A DNA stretch of 64,000 bases from Oceanicaulis sp. HTCC2633 (GCF_000152745.1 NZ_CH672428.1:1629251-1693250), one strand, 5' to 3'. Shown: positions 25,378 to 34,182, counted from the stretch's first letter. Translations and numbers: made by a program. Notes: generated from the letters alone by a model not told the origin.

Positions 25378-26847
25378 ATGCGCGCCGCCTATCTGATCGC
25401 TCGCCGCGAATACCTCTCCTATGTCGCCACCTGGGGCTTCTGGCTCTCGCTGCTGGCCGTACCGATCTTCGCCACGATTGGCGGGGTGACGCCCGCCCTC
25501 ATCCAGTCCAGCCAGCCGGTGCGCTATTTCAGCGTGATCGACGAGACCGGGCAGCGGCTCGACCAGCTGGTCGAGCAGGCCCGCATCGAAGAACGTCGCG
25601 CCCAGGTCCGCGGGGCCATCGAGATGATGGCCCAGGGCGTGGGCGGGGATGAGGCCGCAGAGCGCGCCCTCGCCATCTTTGACGAAGACCCTGACGGGGT
25701 CAGCCAGACCGAGGCCGCCTTGCAGTCCGTGGGCCTGTCTGACGCCGCCAGCGCGCTTGAAGCCGGTCGCACCAAGGCCGTCCAGGTCGAACCGCCAGCC
25801 CGGACCGCGGACGCATTGCGTCCCTATCTCTCAGGCGATCAGACCATCGAGACCCCTGAAGGCCCCAAACCGCTCTTTGCCGCCTTCTTCATTCGCGAGC
25901 ATGCCGAAAACGGGCTGGAGGTCGTCTATCTGTCGACCAATCTGACCAATTCCGACCTCCGCGGCGATGTGCGCGACATCATCCGCGCGCACATGCGTGA
26001 GCAGGCCCTTGTGAGCGAAGGCCTCGACCCGGACGAGATCGACGCCATTCTCGACATCCGTCCGCTTGTCACCAGCCTGGATGCGCGCAGCGAAGCGGGC
26101 GTGGAAGAGGAAGTGACCTTCGCCGACCGCGCCCCCTTCTTCGTGGCGCTCGGCCTGGCGTTCATCCTGTGGATGGCGGTGTTCTCGGTGGCGAACATGC
26201 TGCTGACCTCCATGATCGAGGAGAAGGGCGGCAAGATCATCGAGCTGCTGCTGTCCACCGCCCGCCTCGAGGACATCCTGATCGGCAAGCTTCTGGGCGT
26301 GGCGGGCGTGTCCGTCACCCTGTTCGCCGTCTGGGGCGGGGTCGGGGTGCTGCTGAGCACGCTGGGCGGCTCGGCCATCGCGGCGCTCGATCCGGACCTT
26401 CTGGAGCTCCTCACCTCGGTCTTTGATCCGGGCCTCCTGCTGGCCGGCCTGTTCTTCTTCACCTGCGGCTATCTGATGTATGGCGCGATCTTCCTCGCCA
26501 TGGGCTCGCTGTGCGACACCCTGCAGGACGCCCAGACGCTGATGGGACCGGTGATCTGGATCCTGATGCTGCCCATGCTGATCATCGTGTTCTCGATCGA
26601 TGCGCTCGACTCGATGGTCATCCAGATCGGCTCCTGGGTGCCGCTGTGGACGCCTTTCGTGATGATGGCGCGCCTGCCCACCGATCCGCCCCTGTGGGAG
26701 CTGCTGAGCGCCTGTGCGCTGATGGTGGTGACCACCCTCATCGTCCTGTGGGGAGCGGCCGCGGTGTTCCGTCAGGGCGCCCTGCGTCAGGCCAATGCGG
26801 ATTCCGTTCGCAAGCTTCTGAAGATGGGCGGCAAGAAAAAGGCCTGA
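25378..26847 (+). CDS. ABC-2 type exporter permease (NatB-like)
   Basis: This 489-residue membrane protein has one helix at the N-terminus (residues 18-38), a large extracytoplasmic domain (about 40-250) and five to six helices in the C-terminal half. This is the ABC-2 layout of NatB/YhaP permeases. The motif EEKGGKIIELLLST lies at the usual place in the cytoplasmic coupling region. It follows AGGAGGCCTGATC and is coupled to the ATPase. The transported compound is unknown. Its stop codon is inside a 28-bp perfect palindrome. Confidence 0.92.
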   Translation: MRAAYLIARREYLSYVATWGFWLSLLAVPIFATIGGVTPALIQSSQPVRYFSVIDETGQRLDQLVEQARIEERRAQVRGAIEMMAQGVGGDEAAERALAIFDEDPDGVSQTEAALQSVGLSDAASALEAGRTKAVQVEPPARTADALRPYLSGDQTIETPEGPKPLFAAFFIREHAENGLEVVYLSTNLTNSDLRGDVRDIIRAHMREQALVSEGLDPDEIDAILDIRPLVTSLDARSEAGVEEEVTFADRAPFFVALGLAFILWMAVFSVANMLLTSMIEEKGGKIIELLLSTARLEDILIGKLLGVAGVSVTLFAVWGGVGVLLSTLGGSAIAALDPDLLELLTSVFDPGLLLAGLFFFTCGYLMYGAIFLAMGSLCDTLQDAQTLMGPVIWILMLPMLIIVFSIDALDSMVIQIGSWVPLWTPFVMMARLPTDPPLWELLSACALMVVTTLIVLWGAAAVFRQGALRQANADSVRKLLKMGGKKKA

Positions 26848-26866
26848 GGCGATCGCCTCAGGCCTT
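26839..26866. repeat. 28-bp perfect palindrome spanning the permease stop codon
   Basis: Each 14-base half reads AAGGCCTGAGGCGA and its reverse complement. The TGA stop of the permease lies in the left arm. In RNA this gives a strong hairpin with a tiny loop and no U-tract. It is followed 37 bp later by a regular terminator. Confidence 0.85.
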
Positions 26867-26902
26867 GAGCCTCGCCTACCGCCCGGCCAGGGCCGACACA
26901 GC

Positions 26903-26935
26903 AAAACCCCGTACGCTGGGCGTACGGGGTTTTTC
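26903..26935. terminator. bidirectional rho-independent terminator
   Basis: The 13-bp stem AAAACCCCGTACG/CGTACGGGGTTTT with a 5-base loop has A-rich and T-rich flanks, so it can work for the ABC operon on the plus strand and for rpsU on the minus strand. Confidence 0.92.
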
Positions 26936-26972
26936 GTGTCTGCTTAGGAGCGGTTAAGCCCGGCGCAGCGTT

Positions 26973-27206
26973 CTAGCGGCGACCACCGCCGCGTTTCGGC
27001 AGCAGGCCCTCGCGCTGAGCGCGCTTGCGAGCCAGTTTGCGGGCGCGGCGGATCGCCTCGGCCTTCTGGCGCGCTTTCTTTTCAGACGGCTTTTCGTAAT
27101 GGTTGCGGCGCTTCATCTCGCGGAAAGTGCCTTCCCGCTGCATCTTTTTCTTCAACGCCTTGAGCGCTTGCTCAACGTTGTTATCGCGCACGACGATCTG
27201 GACGAT
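26973..27206 (-). CDS. rpsU: 30S ribosomal protein S21 (start codon unusual)
   Basis: The protein contains the full S21 sequence: [19 protein letters not shown], then the basic [20 protein letters not shown] and an Arg/Lys-rich tail. The codon at the conserved start position (27204-27206) is ATC, not ATG. A very good ribosome-binding sequence AAGGGAGAG lies 6 bp before it. The nearest regular in-frame starts are a TTG at 27236 with GGAG 8 bp upstream and a GTG at 27296, which would add 10 or 30 residues. S21 helps the small subunit select mRNA. I give the homology-based start, giving 77 residues; the gene itself is certain. Confidence 0.85.
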   Translation of the reverse strand: MVQIVVRDNNVEQALKALKKKMQREGTFREMKRRNHYEKPSEKKARQKAEAIRRARKLARKRAQREGLLPKRGGGRR

Positions 27207-27419
27207 GGTAATCTCTCCCTTCGAATAGGTGGTCAAGGCCCGCTCCGGAACTTTGACCGTATAGCTCACGCGAACCAAAGAGCCGCGTGGCTCCACCGTC
27301 CGCGCCGGATCGCTTCCAACAGAGGCGGGCGATATACCGGGTCTGGGAGCCCCTGTCCAGCGTAGAGCGCGGCGAAACGCCCCGTGACGTCAGGCCCAGA
27401 GCGCACTAAATATACAGCC

Positions 27420-28094
27420 ATGACCGCAAAAGCACAAAACACCGCCCCCTCTCGCGCCCAGCGCGCCCGTGACGCGCTGGTGGACGCCGCCCTGCCCAAC
27501 GCCGCCTTCGACGGCTGGAGCGAGACCACGCTGACCCGCGCCGCCCAGGACGCCGGACTGAGCGAGGGGGAGGTGCAACTGTATTGCCCTGCAGGGATTC
27601 TCGACGTCATCGAGACCTGGACGCGGCGCTGTGACGCCAATGCCCGCGCCGAGATCGAGGCCAATCCCGCCAACCGGATTCGCGACAAGGTCAGCCAGGC
27701 GGTGCTGATCCGTCTGGCGCAGTATGAGGGTCATGAAGAGGCCGCCGCCCGCGCCCGGGCGCGACTGCTTTTGCCAGATGGTCTGGATCGCGGCGCCCGG
27801 CTCGTCTGGGCCACATCACACATGATCTGGAGCGCGATCGGGGACACAAGCACCGACGCGAACTTCTATTCCAAGCGGGCGATTCTGTCGGGCGTCTACG
27901 CCTCAACCTTTGCGATCTGGCTCGAGGACGACAGCGAGGACCGGACGAAGACCGCCGAATTCCTTGATCGCCGCATCGACAATGTCATGCAGTTCGAGAA
28001 GGTGAAGGGTCAGGTCAACAAGCTGGCGAAAAACCTGCCCGACCTGCCCGGCTTGATGGGTGATCTGCGTTATGGGTTCAGACGGGCGCGCTAG
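27420..28094 (+). CDS. COQ9 family protein (ubiquinone biosynthesis)
   Basis: This 224-residue protein has an N-terminal TetR-like helical region and the COQ9 C-terminal domain, with ANFYSKRAILSGVYAST and WLEDDSEDRTKTAEFLDRRIDNV. The latter is the conserved core of the family. COQ9 binds lipids and assists Coq7-type hydroxylation in ubiquinone synthesis in mitochondria and alphaproteobacteria. The ATG at 27420 has no strong ribosome-binding site; the frame is open upstream to 27384. It is divergent from rpsU and converges on purK. Confidence 0.88.
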   Translation: MTAKAQNTAPSRAQRARDALVDAALPNAAFDGWSETTLTRAAQDAGLSEGEVQLYCPAGILDVIETWTRRCDANARAEIEANPANRIRDKVSQAVLIRLAQYEGHEEAAARARARLLLPDGLDRGARLVWATSHMIWSAIGDTSTDANFYSKRAILSGVYASTFAIWLEDDSEDRTKTAEFLDRRIDNVMQFEKVKGQVNKLAKNLPDLPGLMGDLRYGFRRAR

Positions 28095-28100
28095 GCGGCT

Positions 28101-29174
28101 CTAGAGCGGCCCCAGCACGTTCACATGGCCCATCTTGCGGCCCTCGCGAGTCTCGCGCTTGCCGTAAAGATGCAGCACCGCATTCGGGGTTTTCAGCCAG
28201 TCTTCCCAGGCGTCCGCGTCATGGCCGATGAGATTGACCATGCGGGCCGAGGCATGCGGGGCGGGATCGCCCAGCGGCCAGCCTGCGACTGCGCGGATAT
28301 GCTGCTCGAACTGGCAGACCGTGCAGGCGTCCTGCGTCCAGTGACCGGTATTATGAACCCGCGGCGCGATCTCGTTCACAAGCAATGAGCCGTCCTTGAG
28401 CGCAAACAGCTCCATTCCCATCACGCCCACATAATCGAGGGCATCCAGAACCCGCGTCGCCATGCCGAGCGCGGTCGCCCGCGTCTCGTCGCTGACTTGG
28501 GCCGGGGCGAGGCTTTCACGCAGGATGCCGTCCGAATGCCGGTTCTCTGACAGCGGGTAGGCGCGCACCGCCCCATCCAGCCCGCGCGCGGCCACGATGG
28601 ACAGCTCATGGGTGAAGTCGGCGAAGGCTTCGAGGATGGCCGGCTGGCCCTTCATGGCGGCGAGTGCGTCCTCGGCGTCCGCCATCTCGCGGATCACCGC
28701 CTGCCCCTTGCCGTCATAGCCGAAGCGGCGGGTTTTCAGGATGGCGGGCAGACCCAGCTCCGAAATCGCGGTCTGCAGTTCCTGAAGCGTGCTTACAGGC
28801 CGGAACGCCACCGTCGCAGCGTCATGATCATTGAGGAAGGTCTTTTCGGTCAGACGATCCTGAGCGACGTCCAGCGCCATGGCGCCTGGGCGCAGCGGGG
28901 CGTGTTTCGCCGCGGCGGCGGCGGTTTCAGCCGGAACGTTCTCGAACTCATAGGTGACCGCATCCACGCTGGCGGCGAATGTCGCCACAGCGTCGAGATC
29001 CTCATAGGCGGCGGTGACGGTCTCGGCGGCGACACGGCTCGCAGGGCAGTCAGGCTCGGGATCGAAGATCACCACATCAAGCCCCATCCGGGCCGCCGAC
29101 AGGGCCAGCATGCGGCCGAGCTGGCCGCCGCCCAGAATGCCGATCCGCGAGGTCGGCGCCAGCGCTTGGGTCAT
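28101..29174 (-). CDS. purK: 5-(carboxyamino)imidazole ribonucleotide synthase
   Basis: This 357-residue ATP-grasp enzyme begins with IGILGGGQLGRMLALSAARM. It has the central KTRRFGYDGKGQ nucleotide-binding loop, a metal-binding ELFALKDGSLLVNEIAPR and RVHNTGHWT, all diagnostic of PurK. It makes N5-CAIR from AIR, ATP and bicarbonate in purine synthesis. It follows purE by 3 bp, forming the purEK operon. The length is typical. Confidence 0.95.
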   Translation of the reverse strand: MTQALAPTSRIGILGGGQLGRMLALSAARMGLDVVIFDPEPDCPASRVAAETVTAAYEDLDAVATFAASVDAVTYEFENVPAETAAAAAKHAPLRPGAMALDVAQDRLTEKTFLNDHDAATVAFRPVSTLQELQTAISELGLPAILKTRRFGYDGKGQAVIREMADAEDALAAMKGQPAILEAFADFTHELSIVAARGLDGAVRAYPLSENRHSDGILRESLAPAQVSDETRATALGMATRVLDALDYVGVMGMELFALKDGSLLVNEIAPRVHNTGHWTQDACTVCQFEQHIRAVAGWPLGDPAPHASARMVNLIGHDADAWEDWLKTPNAVLHLYGKRETREGRKMGHVNVLGPL

Positions 29175-29177
29175 GGA

Positions 29178-29687
29178 TCAGTCCTCGACCGTTTCCGCCA
29201 CCGACTCCGTCAGTGACGCCCGATAGGCTTTCAGGCGCTCCATCAGCGCATCGTCAGACAGGCCCACAATGGACGCGGCCATGATGGCGGCGTTCTTCGC
29301 GCCCGCCTCGCCGATCGCCAGCGTGCCCACCGGCACGCCGCCGGGCATCTGGACAATGGACAGAAGCGAGTCGAGCCCGGACAGGGCGCGCGATTGCACC
29401 GGAACGCCCAGCACCGGCAGATGCGTCATGGACGCCACCATGCCCGGCAGGTGCGCTGCGCCGCCCGCGCCGGCGATGATCACCTGCACGCCGCGATCAG
29501 CGGCGGACTTGGAGAACGCCACCAGACGGTCAGGCGTGCGGTGCGCAGAGACAACCTTGGTCTCATAGGATGCGCCCAGCTGATCGAGCAGATCGGCGCC
29601 GGCCTTCATCGTCGGCCAGTCCGACCGTGAACCCATGATGATGGAGATGGGAGCAGCTTTGGCGCCGCCCGAAATGCTTTCGCTCAT
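29178..29687 (-). CDS. purE: N5-carboxyaminoimidazole ribonucleotide mutase
   Basis: This 169-residue protein has the PurE motifs [22 protein letters not shown] (catalytic His) and [13 protein letters not shown]. It converts N5-CAIR, the product of PurK, to CAIR. The ATG at 29687 was chosen by homology; the frame is open to 29720. It is the first gene of purEK, with a short 88-bp gap to arsH upstream in the same direction. Confidence 0.95.
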   Translation of the reverse strand: MSESISGGAKAAPISIIMGSRSDWPTMKAGADLLDQLGASYETKVVSAHRTPDRLVAFSKSAADRGVQVIIAGAGGAAHLPGMVASMTHLPVLGVPVQSRALSGLDSLLSIVQMPGGVPVGTLAIGEAGAKNAAIMAASIVGLSDDALMERLKAYRASLTESVAETVED

Positions 29688-29775
29688 AATAGCCTTGCCT
29701 GACAGGCGATTGGAAAGCACGTCAACTTAACCGCGGCGCGCTTTCGGTCAAGCAAAACCCATGACTGCACTGTAT

Positions 29776-30501
29776 TCAGAGCGAACGCTGGTTCACCCGC
29801 GCCATCAATTCCTCTGCGCTTTCCTTGCGTTCGGAATACCGGTCCACGAGATAGTCCGCCTGCTCACGGGTCATCAGGGTGAACTTCACCAGCTCTTCCA
29901 TGACATCGACGATGCGGTCATAGAGCCCGGACGGCTTCATCCGTCCCGCCTCGTCAAACTCCAGAAACGCCTTGGGAATGGAGGACTGGTTAGGGATGGT
30001 GATCATGCGCATCCACCGCCCCAGAACCCGCATCTGGTTGAGCGCATTGAAGCTTTGCGAACCGCCCGAGACCTGCATCAGCGCCAGCGTCTTGCCCTGG
30101 GTCGGACGCACGGCGCCCATCGCCAGCGGAATCCAGTCGATCTGCGCCTTGAGCACCGCCGTCATCGCGCCATGACGTTCGGGGCTGCACCAGACCATGC
30201 CTTCCGACCAGGTCACCAGATCGCGCAGCTCGGCCACCTTCGGGTGGTCCGCCTCGGAGTCATCGGGCAGGGGCAGGCCGTTCGCGTGAAAGATGCGGGT
30301 CTCGGCGCCGAACATCTCCAAGAGACGCGCGGCTTCCAGCGCCGCAAACCGTGAGAAGGAGCGCTCGCGCAAGGAGCCGTAGAGCAGCAGGATGCGCGGC
30401 TTGTGCGTCATCCGTCGCAAGGGGGCGAGCGCGTCCTGGTTGATCGGCGCAACATGCTCCACGACCAGATTGGGCATGAATGTTTCAGAACGGTCTGACA
30501 C
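29776..30501 (-). CDS. arsH: ArsH-type NADPH-dependent FMN reductase
   Basis: This protein of about 241 residues has the flavodoxin-like ArsH signature: [36 protein letters not shown], and [21 protein letters not shown]. ArsH proteins reduce or oxidise organoarsenicals, azo dyes and quinones using NADPH and FMN. No other ars gene is near, so arsenic resistance is not certain. I chose the GTG at 30501, which has GGAGAG 4 bp upstream; ATG starts at 30477 and 30552 are alternatives. Confidence 0.9.
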   Translation of the reverse strand: MSDRSETFMPNLVVEHVAPINQDALAPLRRMTHKPRILLLYGSLRERSFSRFAALEAARLLEMFGAETRIFHANGLPLPDDSEADHPKVAELRDLVTWSEGMVWCSPERHGAMTAVLKAQIDWIPLAMGAVRPTQGKTLALMQVSGGSQSFNALNQMRVLGRWMRMITIPNQSSIPKAFLEFDEAGRMKPSGLYDRIVDVMEELVKFTLMTREQADYLVDRYSERKESAEELMARVNQRSL

Positions 30502-30705
30502 AGGGCTCTCCAAGGATCGCAGCCAACCCTCATCGAGCCGACATGTCCTCATAATGACCAGGGACGCCCTCATTTCAATAATTCATGACTGCCTGAAATC
30601 ACAACCCGCCCGTTCAGGCAGACGTCCACCTGGCGAGAATGAACGTTTTTTTTACCACAACCACCGAGGCTTAACGGGCGAGACCAGTCTCATGGAGCCC
30701 GCGAC

Positions 30706-31437
30706 ATGCGAATTCGATCCGGCGGCCCGCTCGCTGGCGCCGGCCCGGTGGGTCGTCGTGAGGAGACCCCGCGCACGTCTGCTGCGCCCAAGGGGACGAG
30801 TGCGCCCACCGATAGCGCGTCCATCATGGGCGTGCCCGAAGCCGAGCTGACCCCGAATGTGCAGCGCGCCCTCCTGTCCCTGATGGGCGAAGTGGACCAG
30901 CTGCGACGCGAGACCGAAGCCTTGCGCGGCCGCATTCGTGATCTGGAGAGTCTCGCGGACCGGGACGCCCTGCTTCCGGTCTTCAACCGCCGCGCCTTCT
31001 TGCGGGAAGTCTCAAAAGCGCTGGCGTTGGCGGAGCGTCATGGCGCGCCGTCGAGCCTGATCTATATTGATCTCAACGGCTTCAAACAGATCAATGATGA
31101 GCATGGCCATGCCGCAGGCGACGCCGCGCTCGAGCAGGTGGCCAACCTGATCACCGATCATGTGCGGGAAACCGATGCGGTCGGCCGGCTGGGCGGGGAT
31201 GAATTCGGCATCGTGCTGACCCTGACGCCGGAAAGCGCAGCGCGCCAGAAGGCCAACGACCTGTCAAAGGCGATCTCCGACGCCTCGATCACGCATAACG
31301 GCAAACCACTCAAGCTCGGCGCCGCATGGGGCGTGCATGCGCTGTCGCATGGCGTTGCGCCTGAAGATGCGCTGGCCGCCGCAGACGCCGCCATGTATGC
31401 GCACAAACAGGCCAGCAAGACCCGCGCGACAGGCTAG
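30706..31437 (+). CDS. diguanylate cyclase (GGDEF)
   Basis: This 243-residue protein has a disordered N-terminus (residues 1-48), a short coiled coil (about 50-85) and a GGDEF domain. The active-site motif RLGGDEFG is intact, and the product-inhibition I-site RETD lies five residues before it. Active enzymes of this type make cyclic di-GMP from two GTP. No sensor domain or membrane segment is seen, so it may be controlled through its coiled coil or expression level. GGAG lies 8 bp before the ATG. Confidence 0.9.
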   Translation: MRIRSGGPLAGAGPVGRREETPRTSAAPKGTSAPTDSASIMGVPEAELTPNVQRALLSLMGEVDQLRRETEALRGRIRDLESLADRDALLPVFNRRAFLREVSKALALAERHGAPSSLIYIDLNGFKQINDEHGHAAGDAALEQVANLITDHVRETDAVGRLGGDEFGIVLTLTPESAARQKANDLSKAISDASITHNGKPLKLGAAWGVHALSHGVAPEDALAAADAAMYAHKQASKTRATG

Positions 31438-31447
31438 ATCGTCTCGC

Positions 31448-31657
31448 CTAGGCGATGATGTCGGGGTTCAGAATGTCTTCCAGACGATAGATCTCGTCCT
31501 TCAGCGCCAGCTTGCGGCGCTTGAGACGCACGAGCTTGAGCTGGTCGGACACGCCGCACGCCGCCAGAGCCGACACCTCTTCATCCAGGGTGCGGTGTTC
31601 GATCTGCAGATCTTCGAGCCTGCGCTTGAGCGCGGTTTCGTCGAACTCGCCGTCCAT
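31448..31657 (-). CDS. DUF465/YdcH family protein
   Basis: This 69-residue, almost fully helical protein has the DUF465 core HRTLDEEVSALA and KLVRLKRRKLALKDEIYRLE. The family's function is unknown. The ATG at 31657 follows AAGAGGTCGGTCACGGCA; a TTG seven codons upstream is possible. It converges on the diguanylate cyclase. A second member of the same family lies at 32973. Confidence 0.85.
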   Translation of the reverse strand: MDGEFDETALKRRLEDLQIEHRTLDEEVSALAACGVSDQLKLVRLKRRKLALKDEIYRLEDILNPDIIA

Positions 31658-31778
31658 TGCCGTGACCGACCTCTTCAATCAGACGCAAGCCGGACCCATC
31701 CGGCTGAGTGGATTGTCGAAAAAACCTCGGGCGCCAGAGCGTAACGCTTGCGCTCACTTCGTTTCGAGGAGACCCATA

Positions 31779-32264
31779 TTACACATTTTTGGTCGCCTCG
31801 AAAACGTTTTCCACAAACGCCCCTGCGCTCGCCGCACTCGAACCGAGCCGGGCGGCGTAATCCTGCAGCCGTTTCAGAGCCAGATCGCGCCGGTCAGAAA
31901 CGTCTGTTTCCGGGCAGGCATGGGTCAACGCCTCAAGCCCGTGCTGCTCGAGTTTTTCCGCTTCGAGCTCGGCGGCGAGCACGCTCTTGCGCAAGCTCAG
32001 GGCGGCCTCTGCATTCACGCCCGCCATCGGATGCTTGAGATGGTCCCGCGCGCTTCGCAGCGGTTTGACCACCTGTGCGCTCCACAGGGCGGACAGCTCC
32101 ACCGCCTGCCCGAGCGCCGGTCCCGGATCGCGTCCGTTCACACAGGCCCAGATGATCCACAAACCGACATTCACGTCCATGCCGGCCGCCTGCAAGGACA
32201 GGCAGGCGGGCTTCACGCCCGCCTGGGCGTACAGCCGGACCGAGAAATTCCAGAAGGCGCTCAC
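31779..32264 (-). CDS. TIGR02444 family protein
   Basis: This 161-residue helical protein starts MSAFWNFSVRLYAQAGVKPA and has LQAAGMDVNVGLWIIWACVNG, the conserved start of the TIGR02444 family of unknown function. It has a long helical C-terminal half. Its ATG overlaps the stop of ubiX by 4 bp, so it is translationally coupled to ubiX and may serve the same pathway or protein complex; this is inference. Confidence 0.82.
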   Translation of the reverse strand: MSAFWNFSVRLYAQAGVKPACLSLQAAGMDVNVGLWIIWACVNGRDPGPALGQAVELSALWSAQVVKPLRSARDHLKHPMAGVNAEAALSLRKSVLAAELEAEKLEQHGLEALTHACPETDVSDRRDLALKRLQDYAARLGSSAASAGAFVENVFEATKNV

Positions 32265-32875
32265 CGGTTCGTCCGCGCCTGGGGACGGCGGCCCTGTTCG
32301 AGATCCTCACCCCAGCGCCTGGTCGCGTCCCAATCGAGTCCGAACAGATCCAGCGCCCGGCCGACGGACTGGTTGACGATGTCATCCACGCTTTTGGGGT
32401 GGGCATAGAACGCGGGCAAGGGAGGCAGGATCACGGCCCCCATCTCGGTCAGCTGGGTCATGGTGCGCAAATGGCCCAGATGAAACGGCGTCTCTCGCAC
32501 CATCAGCACCAGCAGACGCCGCTCCTTGAGCACCACATCGGCCGCCCGGGTCAGCAGCGAGGACGTGACCCCGGTGGCGATCTCGCTCATCGTGCGCACC
32601 GAGCAGGGCGCAATCAGCATGCCGCGGGTCTTGAAGGACCCCGAAGCGATCGAAGCGCCCACATCGGCCTGCTTGTACAGATAATTCGCCCGATCGCGCA
32701 GGATCGAGGGCTTCTCTCCCAGCTCGTAGGACAAGGTCATTTCGGCCGCCTTGGAGGCCACCACATGACTTTCCACACCTAATTGCCGGAGCGCCTCGAG
32801 AGCGCGCATGGCGTAAATCACGCCCGAAGCGCCAGAAATTCCAACCACGAGCCGATCAGGCGTCACATCCGTCAC
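32261..32875 (-). CDS. ubiX: flavin prenyltransferase UbiX
   Basis: This 204-residue protein has the UbiX motifs GISGASGVIYAMRALEAL, ASGSFKTRGMLIAPCSVRT and ERRLLVLMVRETPF. UbiX joins dimethylallyl phosphate to FMN, making the prenylated flavin cofactor used by UbiD decarboxylases in ubiquinone synthesis. No ubiD is in this window. The start is a GTG at 32875 with GGAG 10 bp upstream. The downstream TIGR02444 gene overlaps its stop. Confidence 0.94.
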   Translation of the reverse strand: MTDVTPDRLVVGISGASGVIYAMRALEALRQLGVESHVVASKAAEMTLSYELGEKPSILRDRANYLYKQADVGASIASGSFKTRGMLIAPCSVRTMSEIATGVTSSLLTRAADVVLKERRLLVLMVRETPFHLGHLRTMTQLTEMGAVILPPLPAFYAHPKSVDDIVNQSVGRALDLFGLDWDATRRWGEDLEQGRRPQARTNR

Positions 32876-32972
32876 TGCGAGTTAACTCCGTTAAAATGTC
32901 GCAATCGAATTTGAATTGTCAGACCGCGCTATCAAATGGTTCAATGTACGTCCTACAGCAAGGGAGGCATTG

Positions 32973-33143
32973 ATGGCCACTGACGCGCGTATTCGTGAAC
33001 TGGACGCCCGCCACGACAAACTGGACCACCTGATTGTCGAAGAAATGAAACGCCCTTCCACCGACACCCTGCAGATCGCCTCCCTTAAAAAACAGAAACT
33101 TAAACTTAAAGAAGAGATCGAAGCGCTCAGACGACGACAATAA
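32973..33143 (+). CDS. DUF465/YdcH family protein (second copy)
   Basis: This 56-residue helical protein contains ELDARHDKLDHLIVEEMKRP and SLKKQKLKLKEEIEALRRR, the DUF465 core. A very strong AGGGAGG lies 6 bp before the ATG at 32973, which fixes the start. It is followed by a rho-independent terminator, so it is a single-gene transcript, likely highly expressed. Function unknown. Confidence 0.88.
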   Translation: MATDARIRELDARHDKLDHLIVEEMKRPSTDTLQIASLKKQKLKLKEEIEALRRRQ

Positions 33144-33168
33144 CGGCGCGAGCTGCTAGCCTGATTGC

Positions 33169-33200
33169 AAAGGGCGGACATTACGTCCGCCCTTTTCTTT
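33169..33200 (+). terminator. rho-independent terminator
   Basis: The stem GGGCGGAC/GTCCGCCC (33172-33179 with 33185-33192) has a 5-base loop, AAA before it and TTTTCTTTT after it. It ends the DUF465 gene at 32973. Confidence 0.9.
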
Positions 33201-33227
33201 TGACCCCTGCCGAGATCGAATCCGACC

Positions 33228-34094
33228 GTGCTTCAACCTGTCCGCCTTCTGACGATTCTTGCAGCAGTCTGCCTGTCCATGGCCGCTGCTGAGGCCCAGT
33301 CTCGCGAAGAGATCTGCCCCGACGGTTATGCCGCCCTCTCCGCCAATGACGCCGAAGCGGCCATTGAGGCCTTTGAAGCCTGTCTGGCGGACCAGTTCTA
33401 TGACTGGCCGCAAGAAGCGGAATTGCGCGCGCGCCTGGGCGCCGCCTACCTGGCCGCGACCCGCTCCGAAGAGGCGCTGATCGCCTACAACCAGATCTTC
33501 GCGCTGGTCGAAGCCAATGACGGGGATGTCGACAATCCGCTGATCCGCCGCAATCGCGCCGCCGCCTATCTGCAGCTTGACCGCCCCGAGGACGCGATCA
33601 CCGATCTCGAGATCGCCCTGGCGCGCATTCCGGAAGACGGTTTCACCGCCGTGCTGGCGGGCTCGGCCTATCTTGATCTTCATCGCCCCGAAGAGGCCGT
33701 CGCCGCCTTTGACGCCGCCGTGCGCGCCGAACCCGATTATGCGTCGGCCTGGATCGGGCGCTCGGCCGCCTTCGTCGAGATGGCGCTCACTGAAATGGCG
33801 GTCGAGGATGCCCGCGAAGCTGTCGCGCTCGCCCCCGAGGATCCGGGTGCGCTCAATGCGCTGTGCTGGGCGCTGGTGAAGGATGGTCGCGCTGCGGACG
33901 GGTTGTCCACCTGCCGGGCCGCGTCCGAGGCTGCGCCCGAGGAAGGCTCGATCACCCATTCGCTCGCTTCTGCGCTCGAGCAGATCGGGGAGACCGAAGA
34001 GGCGCGCCGCCTCTTCGCCCTCGCTCACGAGCAGGCCCCGGATGATCCTGAAGTGACCGCTGATTATGAGCGGGTTTTCAACAACACGCCCTGA
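33228..34094 (+). CDS. secreted tetratricopeptide repeat protein
   Basis: This 288-residue protein has a signal peptide (residues 1-22, cleavage near AEAQ). About six TPR units cover residues 40-285, for example AVAAFDAAVRAEPDYASAW and AVEDAREAVALAPEDPGAL. It is thus a periplasmic scaffold. The start is a GTG at 33228 with a weak ribosome-binding site. The pattern SxxEEICPDGYAAL suggests one cysteine at the mature N-terminal part. Partner unknown. Confidence 0.8.
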   Translation: MLQPVRLLTILAAVCLSMAAAEAQSREEICPDGYAALSANDAEAAIEAFEACLADQFYDWPQEAELRARLGAAYLAATRSEEALIAYNQIFALVEANDGDVDNPLIRRNRAAAYLQLDRPEDAITDLEIALARIPEDGFTAVLAGSAYLDLHRPEEAVAAFDAAVRAEPDYASAWIGRSAAFVEMALTEMAVEDAREAVALAPEDPGALNALCWALVKDGRAADGLSTCRAASEAAPEEGSITHSLASALEQIGETEEARRLFALAHEQAPDDPEVTADYERVFNNTP

Positions 34095-34136
34095 GCCCTG
34101 TCGATGGTGACTGACTGAGCGGTTTACAGAACCGTC

Positions 34137-34164
34137 CGGCGGCTGTTTGATCGCCGCCGATTTT
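34137..34164 (+). terminator. possible terminator before the SDR gene
   Basis: CGGCGGC (34137-34143) pairs with GCCGCCG (34153-34159), followed by ATTTTG. It is upstream of the SDR start, and a small CGGTT/AACCG hairpin precedes it. It may end the TPR gene transcript. Confidence 0.45.
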
Positions 34165-34182
34165 GGGAAGTGGAGATCTCTC

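Noticed and set aside
30300-30710. Arsenic resistance island
   Set aside because: Only arsH is present; no arsR, arsB, arsC or acr3 gene lies within the window.
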